A stretch of 13,096 bases of DNA from Coriobacteriales bacterium (GCA_031286245.1 JAITUO010000093.1:1-13096); one strand, 5' to 3'. Numbered from the stretch's first letter, positions 1 through 7,196 are shown. A program made the numbers and translations. The notes: a model not told the origin generated them from the sequence alone.

Positions 1-3000
1 TGTTTGACCTTCACCAATGCTGGTGCCCAAGCCATGCAGGAGCGCTTAGCTACCTTGATTGGAGCCACCGCCTACCAAGTCGAAATCTCAACCTTTCACT
101 CCTTTGCCCAAAACCTGGCCAATCGTTACCCGGAGTTTTTTCGGCGGCGGGCAACGGATGTCAACCTCAGCCCACTGCAAGGCAAGAAACTCCTGAATCG
201 GTTGCTCAGCGAACTGCCAATCACTGATGATCTGTTTCAAAGACCATTTCAAGGCAAGGTTGGCAATTTGGCTGACGTCGGTGCATTTATCTCTTACTTC
301 AAACTTTCCGGACTTACTTCAACTGAGTTGCAAGCGATCATAGAACAGAATATACAGTGTATCGACTATCTTGAGAACAACCCCTTACTGATCGAGATGA
401 TCAGTGCTTCCATACCAACAAGTGTCGACAAAAAGGCTGATTTTTTTGAGCAGTTAATTGAACTGATCGACAGCTTGGTAAGCGATGCACCTGGCCAGTT
501 GACCGAGTCTGTAGTCACCGTCTCCGGCATCTATGAGCCATATTTAAGCTACTTCATCAGGTTATTCGAAGAGACAGAATTGTATGACCATGTAACCAAC
601 AAAGCCGAGGGGTATCAGCAACTGCGAAAAAAACTATTTGCTAAAAACGACAACAATCAACAGGTGCTTAAAGCGAGAAAAAGCAATTCAAAACTACTCT
701 CTGCATTAGGCATCTTCGAACAATACCAGGCAACGCTTGTCGAAACCGGTCGTTATGACTACGACGATATGATCAACGAAGCCATCTATGCTATCGAGCA
801 AAACCGCGCTTTCAAGTACCGTTTGCAGGAGCAGTATCGCTATCTGCTGGTCGATGAATTTCAGGACACTAATGGGTCACAGATGCGTATATTGGACTTG
901 TTGTGTGATTATGGTGAAAGCCCGAACCTCTTTGTAGTCGGTGATGATGACCAGGCTATCATGCGTTTCCAGGGAGCCAGCGTCCGCCATTTGATTCAAT
1001 TCGAGCACAAATACGCTGCTATCAGACGCATTATGTTGAAGACCAACTACCGCTCCTTACCGTCGCTAGTCGAATTAGGTGGCAGTTTGGCAGCCCAGAT
1101 CACCAACCGTCTACCAGCATCAATTGAAGAGAAAAAGCTGACCAGTGCACACAGCGAAACACAGCCGCAGGAATTCATTGCCATGCAATATGCCAATCGA
1201 GAGATCCAATACTACGAGCTGGCTCGGACAATTCGCCAAAGGATTGATGACGGGTTTATCCACAATTCAAAGAATCCAAACGAGGCAATCGCTGTCATCG
1301 CCAATCGGCATGACAGTCTGCTGTCGTTGATTCCTCATCTTAATGCTTTTGATATTGCTTTCAGTTATAAAATCACCAGCTCGGTAGGGGAGATTGCTTC
1401 GCTGCAGACGCTGTTCAACTGCCTGCATTGCATTGTCTGCCTGGCTCGTGGTTCTGCCAGCCAGGCTGAAGGTTATCTGCCGGACATCCTGGCGGCGGTG
1501 GAATTTGGATTGACAGCCGAGCAATATGTCAGCTTTGCCTTGACCCAGCGTACAAACCGCACGGGTTGGCTGGAGGGATTGAAGCTTGCCGAAGATCCGG
1601 CTGTCGCTGGTATTTATCAATGGCTGGCAGGATTGGCGCAGCGTGCTATGGTTGCGCCGGTGCGTGAGCTGTTGCATGACCTGGCCAAACCGCTTAGAGC
1701 TTACTACGAGAGATTGAACGACCCGATGACTCTGATCGAATTCAATTATGGTTTGCGCGAGTTGTTGAACTTCACCGAAACAGAACTGCGGAATGCTACT
1801 GCTTCAATGGGGCGTCCGGTCAGGTTGGCCGACATAGTCAGCCTCTTGGATGATGCGATTCAATTTAATGAGAATATCAATGTTGATCTAGCTATTTCCA
1901 GACCGGAGGCAATTGTTCTAACCACCGCTCATGGATCGAAAGGCCTGCAGTATGACCTGGTTTATTTGCTGGATGCCGATGATGAACGCTGGCATAAAGG
2001 GGGACGCCAGACTTCATTGATTCCAGATAATCTGCTGTTCGGGCAGCAAAAAGACGATGATGACGCCCGTCGTCTGTTGTTTGTTGCCGCTACCCGCGCC
2101 CGAATTGAAATAGGTTTTACACTGGGTAATGCATCACTGGCTAGAGAGTTGTTAGGGTTGGTGTCTGTTGAGTCAGTCGAGCCAAGTACTGATACCTTAA
2201 TCGAGCAGTCAGAAGTCAGCTTGAACGCACGGTATTATCCCCATGATGCCGATTGGGATCTGTTAGTCCGACCATATCTGGAAAAACTGCGGATGTCTGC
2301 CAGCCTGTTGAACAGCTTTATGCGACTGGGTCTGGATGTAACCGCCGGTGCTGGCGGTGATGAGGCTGCTGGTGGTGATGAGGCTGCTGGTCTTGGTGAT
2401 GAGGCTGGCGGTCTCGGCGGTGAGGCTGGCGCTAGTGAGGAAGCCGTTGAAAGTCCAGCCAGCGTTCAGGATTTCTTTGCCGACCGCATTCTGCAATTGC
2501 CAGGTAAGCCCAATCCAGCCACAGAGTTTGGCAATGTCATGCATGCATTCTTTGAGGATTGGCAAAAACGGGTGGTTCTGGCCAAGGATACCAGTCCACA
2601 GGAATTGCTTCAGCAATACCGCCAGCATATCGACTGGCTGGATTTTGAGCCGGTCGAACTCCAGCAGATGCAGCAGCGTCTGGAATTAATTGTGGAGCAG
2701 TTCATGCCGCTGGCTGATGACATCTTCACACCACAAGCCAGGGCTGAACAGTGGGGGAGAGCAGTGCTCGATAGGGTGCCTCTAACCGGCAAGTTCGACT
2801 TGATTGTGCCTGACCCAGCAACACGGACGATCATCGTATACGATTTCAAGACTGGCAAACCGGACATCCGCAAAAAGATCGATGCCGACCTCTGGCGGCA
2901 GTTGCAGTTCTATAAATTGCTACTGGAAAACACACCGGAATTCATCGGATGGACTGTCACAGGCGCTGTCGACCTGTTCGTGGACCCGACTCGGGTTATT

Positions 3001-3285
3001 GGTGGCAAGCTGGAGATTCCTGCTGTGATCGACATGGCTGATACCGACCTCAGCCGCCTGAAACTGCTGATCAAGGCTGTCTGGCAACGTATCCAGGCTG
3101 GTAGTATCGACGTTTTAGGTTTTGCCAGCTCGTCACAGCTCGCCGAGTTGATAGCCAGCTCGGTCTACAAAACAGACAGCAAACGCGGTAAAAAGGGTGA
3201 TCCAAAACCGCCTGGTAAAGACGATCTGCAATCAGCTTTCGAACAATGGTTGATCGACGAGTATCTAGCCCTAAGCGGTGTCTGA
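1..3285 (+). CDS. UvrD/RecB-type ATP-dependent helicase with C-terminal PD-(D/E)XK nuclease, 5'-truncated
   Basis: A superfamily 1A DNA helicase fused to a RecB-family nuclease, expected to unwind and trim DNA ends in recombination or repair. The window opens inside motif Ia (LTFTNAGAQAM), so the Walker A region and true start lie upstream. Counting residue 1 at base 4, motif II is DEFQDT (284-289), motif III GDDDQAI (313-319), motif IV TNYRS (347-351), motif V TTAHGSKG (640-647) and motif VI RRLLFVAATRAR (689-700). The nuclease follows a low-complexity linker: H847, D932 (GKFD), D947-F-K949 and Q966xxxY970 form the RecB-type active site, apparently intact. The visible 1,093 residues suit a full protein of slightly over 1,100. 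The domain order resembles AdnA/AdnB-like and Patescibacterial helicase-nucleases; I cannot say which subfamily. No AddB/RecC-like partner is visible. It ends 66 bases before the ABC operon and is probably transcribed separately or as its upstream neighbour. Confidence 0.93.
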   Translation, partial: CLTFTNAGAQAMQERLATLIGATAYQVEISTFHSFAQNLANRYPEFFRRRATDVNLSPLQGKKLLNRLLSELPITDDLFQRPFQGKVGNLADVGAFISYFKLSGLTSTELQAIIEQNIQCIDYLENNPLLIEMISASIPTSVDKKADFFEQLIELIDSLVSDAPGQLTESVVTVSGIYEPYLSYFIRLFEETELYDHVTNKAEGYQQLRKKLFAKNDNNQQVLKARKSNSKLLSALGIFEQYQATLVETGRYDYDDMINEAIYAIEQNRAFKYRLQEQYRYLLVDEFQDTNGSQMRILDLLCDYGESPNLFVVGDDDQAIMRFQGASVRHLIQFEHKYAAIRRIMLKTNYRSLPSLVELGGSLAAQITNRLPASIEEKKLTSAHSETQPQEFIAMQYANREIQYYELARTIRQRIDDGFIHNSKNPNEAIAVIANRHDSLLSLIPHLNAFDIAFSYKITSSVGEIASLQTLFNCLHCIVCLARGSASQAEGYLPDILAAVEFGLTAEQYVSFALTQRTNRTGWLEGLKLAEDPAVAGIYQWLAGLAQRAMVAPVRELLHDLAKPLRAYYERLNDPMTLIEFNYGLRELLNFTETELRNATASMGRPVRLADIVSLLDDAIQFNENINVDLAISRPEAIVLTTAHGSKGLQYDLVYLLDADDERWHKGGRQTSLIPDNLLFGQQKDDDDARRLLFVAATRARIEIGFTLGNASLARELLGLVSVESVEPSTDTLIEQSEVSLNARYYPHDADWDLLVRPYLEKLRMSASLLNSFMRLGLDVTAGAGGDEAAGGDEAAGLGDEAGGLGGEAGASEEAVESPASVQDFFADRILQLPGKPNPATEFGNVMHAFFEDWQKRVVLAKDTSPQELLQQYRQHIDWLDFEPVELQQMQQRLELIVEQFMPLADDIFTPQARAEQWGRAVLDRVPLTGKFDLIVPDPATRTIIVYDFKTGKPDIRKKIDADLWRQLQFYKLLLENTPEFIGWTVTGAVDLFVDPTRVIGGKLEIPAVIDMADTDLSRLKLLIKAVWQRIQAGSIDVLGFASSSQLAELIASSVYKTDSKRGKKGDPKPPGKDDLQSAFEQWLIDEYLALSGV
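2342..2449 (+). repeat. Degenerate Gly/Ala/Asp/Glu tandem repeat inside the helicase-nuclease gene
   Basis: Imperfect in-frame repeats of about 15-18 bases built on GGTGATGAGGCTGCTGGT encode runs such as GGDEAAGGDEAAGLGDEAGG (about residues 780-815). They lie between the helicase core (ending after motif VI) and the nuclease domain (from about 840), so they probably form a flexible acidic linker. Because the units keep the frame, slippage would change linker length without breaking the gene. Confidence 0.75.
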
Positions 3286-3351
3286 AGCCAAGAGGCCGCC
3301 GTGGTATCAAGGAGCGTTTTTTGATGAGGGGATAAGAACGGAGGTCACTAG

Positions 3352-4074
3352 ATGCTGTCAGTCTCAGATGTCTCTGTGTCATACGGAAAACTGAAGGTTT
3401 TATCCAATGTCAACCTGGAAATCCCAATGGCGACCATCACTGGATTGGTGGCACCAAACGGTTATGGCAAGACCACTTTGCTCAGGACGATCGCCGGTCT
3501 TATCCCCTTTTATAAAGGCATTGTGACGATCGATGGCATTCGCGCCAGCCAGAGAATCAGCTATTACAAGAAACTGTTCTTTATCGAGGATTCTTCAGTC
3601 TTGAATCCGATTATGAGTCCATTGGACTACCTGTTGCTGGTGAAGAAGGCATGGCAAAGTGGCGTTGATATCGACGTGGTGGTCGAGACTGTGCGTATCG
3701 GCGGTTTTCTGCGTAAACCGATCAATAAGCTATCGCTGGGTATGAAACAACAGACGGTTATCGCCATGTGCCTGGTCAGTGACGCTGAGTACATTTTGTT
3801 GGACGAGCCGATGAACGGCCTTGATCCAACAAATACTGCGATTATGGCTTGGCAATTGAAGTTAATGCGGGAGCAGGGCAAGTCGATTTTCATGTCTTCG
3901 CATCTGCTTTCGAATGTCGATGAGATCACTGACCAAGTGGTTTTTTTGAAGGATGGTGGGATCGCCAAGTTGACTAGTAGCGGGCAGGGAATCAGGAGTT
4001 CTGATACATACCAGGAGCTTTATTTCGAAGATGAAGGCTTGGTGCTGGGGCTTGATGTTTTGGCTGAGAGATAA
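3352..4074 (+). CDS. ABC transporter ATP-binding protein (ABC-2 type exporter)
   Basis: This 240-residue cytoplasmic ATPase powers the two permeases that follow. It shows an A-loop Tyr11, Walker A APNGYGKTT (34-42), signature LSLGMKQQ (127-134), Walker B YILLDEP (147-153) with catalytic E152, D-loop GLDP (156-159) and switch His184 (SSHLL). Two positions are unusual: the first Gly of Walker A is Ala34, and the usual Q-loop Gln appears to be Glu79 (FFIEDS). The ATG has a GGAGGT about 8 bases upstream, supporting this start. The stop is 20 bases before the first permease, so the three genes form an operon. One ATPase with two permeases resembles LanFEG-type or other small-molecule/peptide exporters, but no substrate gene is nearby, so the cargo is unknown. 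Confidence 0.93.
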   Translation: MLSVSDVSVSYGKLKVLSNVNLEIPMATITGLVAPNGYGKTTLLRTIAGLIPFYKGIVTIDGIRASQRISYYKKLFFIEDSSVLNPIMSPLDYLLLVKKAWQSGVDIDVVVETVRIGGFLRKPINKLSLGMKQQTVIAMCLVSDAEYILLDEPMNGLDPTNTAIMAWQLKLMREQGKSIFMSSHLLSNVDEITDQVVFLKDGGIAKLTSSGQGIRSSDTYQELYFEDEGLVLGLDVLAER

Positions 4075-4094
4075 TACTGGCATAAGGTAAAACA

Positions 4095-5279
4095 ATGGTT
4101 GCCTTGTTGATATTCGACCTCAAACGACTAGTGAAGTCCAAAGCTTTTTATGTTTGTGCTGTGTTTTTGGTTGCTTTGGTTTTTTTTCCGATCATGACAA
4201 ACCAAGGATTCATGGAGACGTTCACCGTCAAAGCCTACAATACAATGTGGCAAAGTTTGTATCAATCACAGGATCCTGCATCAGTTTATGGTAAACCAGA
4301 CGAGTTGATTGAAATAGATGAAGAGATTATCGATGCCCTGAAGGCATTGATTGCAGCAGAAGGCCTTCACGACAATCCTGGTCGGCTAGAAGCGATCATT
4401 CGTCTGGAAAAAGCCCAGATCAAAGCCGTTGAGCAGGGCTTTCTGGACGAGTGGTATGGCAGTCAAGCCAGGGTAGCTTTTGTCGAGGAGTTGTCCAAAC
4501 GTGGTATTTATGAAATCCATGAAAAACCGGAGCTGATGCCAGGATCTATCTATGTACCTTGGTCGCTGTCTTGGACACCATACTTCCTCTGGTTGATCCC
4601 ATCTTTGTTTGTTTACCTGACTTTATTTATGTCTGGCAGTGACAGCCGATCCCGACAGACAGACAATCTACTGCCAATCAACCTTGTTGGAATGCTTTGT
4701 CAGCGTTTGCTGATTGGCATGGTGTTTGTTTTCGCTATGGTCGCGGCTAGCTTGCTGCCAGCGTTTGTGTGGGCTACTGCTAGAAATGGGCCAGGCGTCC
4801 TGAATTATCCGATCGTCAAGGCGATTGGGGAGGGTAGTGGCCAGGTTGTGGGAGTTGGTAGACCGGGTGACGAGGTCGGCAGCCAGGCGATTAGCGGTCA
4901 AACTGAGTTCATGAGTGCTGGCCAATACATTATTCAGTTCCTGGTGCTGATTACATTTGCCAGTCTATTTGTTGGTGTCATCGTGATGTTAGTAAGCCGC
5001 TTTACTGACAACCCACTGGTCCCTGCTGGTATCTCGGTGGCTATTGTACTGATACCAAGCTTCTCCGGATATTCCTCTCTAAGATTGTTGTGGTTGTTGC
5101 CTTTAGATTTGGCACCGATAAGCTATCTCGACTACCAGAATGTCATAGGTAGGTTTTTTATCCCGGGTAGCCCGCCGACTGCATTCGTTTTTGAACAAGG
5201 GTTGCTAATAATGATTGTCTCTGCGCTGGTATTGGTTATGATTGCTTGTATTATTGCTGTAGTGATGAGAAGGGCTTGA
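4095..5279 (+). CDS. ABC-2 type permease, first paralogue
   Basis: An integral membrane subunit of 394 residues. A single N-terminal membrane helix (about 17-34) follows the basic cytoplasmic start LKRLVKSK. Then comes a charged domain of about 120 residues, probably extracytoplasmic, and about five more helices (around 160-180, 197-227, 277-300, 306-323 and 369-392). The helix–large external domain–helix bundle layout is typical of ABC-2 permeases. It is clearly a paralogue of the next gene: shared blocks are FDLKRL.KSK, VPWS.S.TPY.LW.IP, SRSRQ.D.LLPINLV and PAF.WAT..NG. Compared with its sister it carries an extra Gly-rich stretch of about 20 residues (near 241-263, GSGQVVGVGRPGDEVG) before the fourth helix. 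An AAGGT lies about 7 bases before the ATG. Probably pairs with the next gene product; substrate unknown. Confidence 0.87.
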   Translation: MVALLIFDLKRLVKSKAFYVCAVFLVALVFFPIMTNQGFMETFTVKAYNTMWQSLYQSQDPASVYGKPDELIEIDEEIIDALKALIAAEGLHDNPGRLEAIIRLEKAQIKAVEQGFLDEWYGSQARVAFVEELSKRGIYEIHEKPELMPGSIYVPWSLSWTPYFLWLIPSLFVYLTLFMSGSDSRSRQTDNLLPINLVGMLCQRLLIGMVFVFAMVAASLLPAFVWATARNGPGVLNYPIVKAIGEGSGQVVGVGRPGDEVGSQAISGQTEFMSAGQYIIQFLVLITFASLFVGVIVMLVSRFTDNPLVPAGISVAIVLIPSFSGYSSLRLLWLLPLDLAPISYLDYQNVIGRFFIPGSPPTAFVFEQGLLIMIVSALVLVMIACIIAVVMRRA

Positions 5280-5283
5280 GGTC

Positions 5284-6462
5284 ATGACACCTGAGTCATC
5301 TCACCATGAGAGCATCACTGACAGCATGGTTGCATTGCTGAGGTTTGACCTCAAGCGTCTAGCTAAGTCCAAGTCGATCTATGTTACCCTGTTACTTCTG
5401 GTTGTTATGGTATGCCACCCGATTATCACTTTTCAGTACACATTCAGTGAGTTATATTTCAATGATTCTGGGTATGTAGTTTCGTATATACCTGAAATGG
5501 TAGATTCAGGATTGATAGATAGCATACCTGAAGATTTGCGAGCTCGAGCATTAGAAGAAAACGATGCCTGGGTAGCCTTGGAAACTGCTAAGCAAAATCG
5601 AGACGACAAGGGACACTTAGAGGCTGTTATCCGTTTGGAGAAAATCAGGATTGCGAATATTAAACAGGGTTATAGTTCAGAGAAGAATCCTTTTTATAAC
5701 CAGTTCAAATTGGCATTTCTAGAGGGGCTATATGACCGTGGTATCTACGATATATACGAAGTGCCTTGTGAGATGCCTGGGGTTTGCTTTGTACCCTGGT
5801 CAATATCCAAGACCCCATATTATCTCTGGATGATCCCGGCAGCCTTAATCTACTCAGCCATTTTTTCGTCAGCGCGGCGCAGCCGATCTCGACAGCTGGA
5901 CAGTCTGCTACCAATTAACCTAGTGGTTCTATCCATTCTACGGTTAGTAACTGGGCCGCTAGTTTCACTGGTGACAATTCTGCTCAGCCTGATACCTGCT
6001 TTTATCTGGGCAACAGTTTCCAACGGTATTGGCCGGCTAGACTACTCGGTTGCCACAGTGGTTAAAAATCAGATCGTTATCTGTGAGGCTGGCCAATACC
6101 TTTTGATGTGGGTTTTACTTGTCACTCTCGCTTGCCTGTTTGTCGGTACCATCGTTTTGCTGACTACTCGCTTTTCTGATCGACGAATGATAGCTATTGT
6201 CAGTGCTGCAGTTGTTGTTTTGATTCCAAGCCTGTCGAGTTACTTTGCTGTCAATCCTAATCGGCTTTCTTTTATGAATTTCCTGCCGACCAGTTATTTC
6301 GACTTCACACAGGTGATCGGAGGTTTTTCTGTCCCACCGCCAATGCTTGCTGTCATAAAGGCTGTAGCGTCTTTTGGTGAAGGGATGCCAGTCATGCTCG
6401 GCTGGACCATCATCGTGGCTGGAGTTGCCATAGCTCACTCTCTTATCACCAGAAAGGTATGA
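5284..6462 (+). CDS. ABC-2 type permease, second paralogue
   Basis: A 392-residue membrane subunit of the same transporter, with the same topology as its upstream neighbour and sharing its SRSRQ.D.LLPINLV and PAFIWAT motifs. It starts 4 bases after the previous stop, suggesting translational coupling. The start is ambiguous. ATG 5284 has GAGG close upstream within the end of the preceding gene. ATG 5326 (MVALLRFDLKRL) aligns exactly with the start of the first permease (MVALLIFDLKRL) but has only a weak ribosome site. I keep 5284; the extra 14 residues are hydrophilic and have no counterpart in the sister. The tandem pair probably arose by duplication and forms a heterodimer. The gene ends 26 bases before the tRNA. 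Confidence 0.86.
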   Translation: MTPESSHHESITDSMVALLRFDLKRLAKSKSIYVTLLLLVVMVCHPIITFQYTFSELYFNDSGYVVSYIPEMVDSGLIDSIPEDLRARALEENDAWVALETAKQNRDDKGHLEAVIRLEKIRIANIKQGYSSEKNPFYNQFKLAFLEGLYDRGIYDIYEVPCEMPGVCFVPWSISKTPYYLWMIPAALIYSAIFSSARRSRSRQLDSLLPINLVVLSILRLVTGPLVSLVTILLSLIPAFIWATVSNGIGRLDYSVATVVKNQIVICEAGQYLLMWVLLVTLACLFVGTIVLLTTRFSDRRMIAIVSAAVVVLIPSLSSYFAVNPNRLSFMNFLPTSYFDFTQVIGGFSVPPPMLAVIKAVASFGEGMPVMLGWTIIVAGVAIAHSLITRKV

Positions 6463-6468
6463 TTGGGC

Positions 6469-6474
6469 TATAAT
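6469..6474 (+). promoter_or_regulatory. -10 box (TATAAT) for the tRNA-Thr gene
   Basis: A perfect TATAAT starts 7 bases after the permease stop and ends 14 bases before the mature tRNA end, which places a start site at about 6481. No good -35 is visible: TTATCA at 6443-6448 would give a 20-base spacer. Confidence 0.55.
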
Positions 6475-6488
6475 GACTTTCCGCTGAA

Positions 6489-6564
6489 GCCAACATAGCT
6501 CAGCTGGTAGAGCAGCTGATTCGTAATCAGCAGGTCTGGGGTTCGAGTCCCCATGTTGGCTCCA
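6489..6564 (+). tRNA. tRNA-Thr, anticodon CGT
   Basis: The 76-base gene folds as a complete cloverleaf. The acceptor stem is GCCAACA/TGTTGGC, the D-arm GCTC-AGCTGGTA-GAGC, the anticodon stem GCTGA/TCAGC with loop TTCGTAA, the variable loop AGGTC and the T-arm TGGGG-TTCGAGT-CCCCA. Anticodon CGT reads ACG, i.e. threonine. The discriminator is T and the CCA end is encoded. An excisionase-like gene lies just downstream, so the 3' half of this tRNA is a plausible integration site. No second copy of its 3' end was found in the window. Confidence 0.96.
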
Positions 6565-6744
6565 GAGTTTCCGCAGGTCAGTGGGTGTGTTTACCCAGAA
6601 TCGTCAATATATCGCTAACCCGATTTTTGGGAGAATTTGACGGTTTTTACGGGAGTTTGACCTAGTTTGTGGACTTTTGTGGGACTTTCGGGACTTTTCG
6701 ATTATCCACTTTATCTGCATACTCCTGTGCAGTGTACATTCGAG
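6565..6744. other. tRNA-downstream gap with GGACTTTT repeats, possible attachment-site flank
   Basis: No convincing gene is seen in these 180 bases. A weak stem TGGGT…ACCCA occurs near 6581-6597 without a T-run, so no clear tRNA terminator can be called. At 6671-6700 three 10-base units (GGACTTTTGT, GGGACTTTCG, GGACTTTTCG) follow one another. TTATCCACT at 6702-6710 is one base from a DnaA box. The position between a tRNA 3' end and an excisionase-like gene is where an integrase gene and attL core would usually lie. Confidence 0.4.
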
Positions 6745-6951
6745 CTATGTCTGTTTCGGATAGCGCCCAGCTTTTTTGTCACCACGCTTGGCTTTATAGG
6801 CTTCAACACTTGCACGCTCGTAGACGCTGCCTTTTAGTTTGATGATCTGATTAGCCGCCTCTAGTGCTCGTACCCGAGACTTACTGACTCCAAGAAAGCT
6901 TGCAGTCTCTTCAGTTGTCATATACAAAGCTTCAATCTCATGTCTATCCAT
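6745..6951 (-). CDS. Small excisionase/MerR-like helix-turn-helix DNA-binding protein
   Basis: A 68-residue protein with one compact winged helix-turn-helix of the excisionase/AlpA/MerR type. The core is YMTTEETASFLGVSKSRVRALEAANQI (10-36), then a strand and KLKGSVYERASVEAYK. In the family, helix 2 (SKSRVRALEA) contacts DNA and the Y-x-R-xSVEAY end packs against it. The basic tail (KAKRGDKKAGRYPKQ) fits DNA binding. Translation from ATG 6951 lacks a clear ribosome site; Met11 is an alternative start. It points toward tRNA-Thr, as int/xis modules often do, but no integrase is present. It is therefore probably a relic of, or the surviving control gene from, an integrated element. The start codon overlaps an opposite-strand extended -10 promoter. 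Confidence 0.72.
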   Translation of the reverse strand: MDRHEIEALYMTTEETASFLGVSKSRVRALEAANQIIKLKGSVYERASVEAYKAKRGDKKAGRYPKQT

Positions 6952-6959
6952 GATATAAT
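6931..6959 (+). promoter_or_regulatory. Extended -10 promoter, plus strand, overlapping the excisionase-like start
   Basis: TGATATAAT at 6951-6959 is a perfect extended -10 (TGnTATAAT). TTCAAT at 6931-6936 is a weak -35 at exactly 17 bases. Transcription would begin near 6966 and run away from the tRNA, antisense to the leader of the minus-strand excisionase-like gene. Confidence 0.5.
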
Positions 6960-6970
6960 TTACAGATGGC

Positions 6971-7004
6971 GGAGCCGCCCCGCTCGTGAAAACAGCGGGG
7001 CTCC
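6971..7004. other. GC-rich stem-loop in the convergent region
   Basis: Perfect 8-bp stem GCCCCGCT/AGCGGGGC around a 9-base loop, extended by GGA/TCC outside a small bulge. There is no T-run on either strand, so it is not a terminator by itself. It lies between the excisionase-like start and the second stem-loop. Confidence 0.7.
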
Positions 7005-7014
7005 TATTGAAACT

Positions 7015-7074
7015 AGCTGACCTTCTGGACTATGATGATGTCATCAATCACAAGTATGGTCAGCTTTTTCTTTT
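7015..7074 (+). terminator. Rho-independent-type terminator
   Basis: Perfect 8-bp arms AGCTGACC (7015-7022) and GGTCAGCT (7058-7065), then TTTTCTTTT. The 35-base loop is long but contains its own palindrome (TGATGATGTCATCA, 7034-7047 region). On the minus strand the same stem contains the stop codon of the six-codon ORF. Confidence 0.55.
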
Positions 7075-7080
7075 AGCCAT
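7060..7080 (-). CDS. Six-codon ORF (MAKRKS), possible leader peptide
   Basis: ATG at 7080 is preceded by a perfect AGGAGG (complement of 7088-7093) with a 7-base spacer, the best ribosome site in this part of the window. It reads Met-Ala-Lys-Arg-Lys-Ser-stop. The UGA stop lies inside the 7058-7065 arm of the stem-loop, so a terminating ribosome would disturb the hairpin. It lies downstream of the 7143-7151 promoter and upstream of the excisionase-like gene on the same strand. A regulatory leader peptide or the start of a decayed gene are both possible. Confidence 0.35.
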   Translation of the reverse strand: MAKRKS

Positions 7081-7142
7081 CAGTTTGCCTCCTTTCGGGT
7101 CTTTATGTCTTCGGGGCCGCCGCCGCCCTTTCGATATGCGTA

Positions 7143-7151
7143 ATTATATCA
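7143..7151 (-). promoter_or_regulatory. Extended -10 promoter for the six-codon ORF and excisionase-like gene
   Basis: Read on the minus strand this is TGATATAAT, a perfect extended -10 identical to the one at 6951-6959 on the plus strand. A TTGTTA lies 15 bases further upstream, too close to be a strong -35. An AATAGG/CCTATT dyad (7177-7196) sits just upstream and could be an operator. Confidence 0.5.
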
Positions 7152-7176
7152 CAAGTGAAATAATAACAACTAGTAG

Positions 7177-7196
7177 AATAGGGCTATATTCCTATT
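7177..7196. promoter_or_regulatory. AATAGG-N8-CCTATT dyad, possible operator
   Basis: Perfect 6-bp inverted repeat with an 8-base centre, about 25 bases upstream of the minus-strand -10. Its size and position suit a dimeric repressor site. No regulator is assigned. Confidence 0.3.

Larger units (their letters stand above)
6966..7074 (+). ncRNA. Predicted ~109-nt small RNA antisense to the excisionase-like leader
   Basis: Inferred from three ordered signals rather than homology. The first is the extended -10 at 6951-6959. The second is a strong stem-loop, GCCCCGCT (6977-6984) pairing with AGCGGGGC (6994-7001) and framed by GGA/TCC. The third is an intrinsic-terminator-like stem, AGCTGACC (7015-7022) with GGTCAGCT (7058-7065), followed by TTTTCTTTT, with an inner TGATGA-TG-TCATCA dyad. 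The transcript would be fully complementary to the untranslated leader between the six-codon ORF and the excisionase-like gene on the other strand. The arrangement recalls countertranscript RNAs in plasmid and element control, but no family is recognised. Confidence 0.42.

Noticed and set aside
6662..6775. Minus-strand frame ending …RMYTAQEYADKVDNRKVPKVPQKSTN that could be an integrase C-terminus
   Set aside because: Only about 37 codons between stops, it overlaps the excisionase-like gene, and has no catalytic Tyr context; the resemblance to integrase tails is too weak to annotate.
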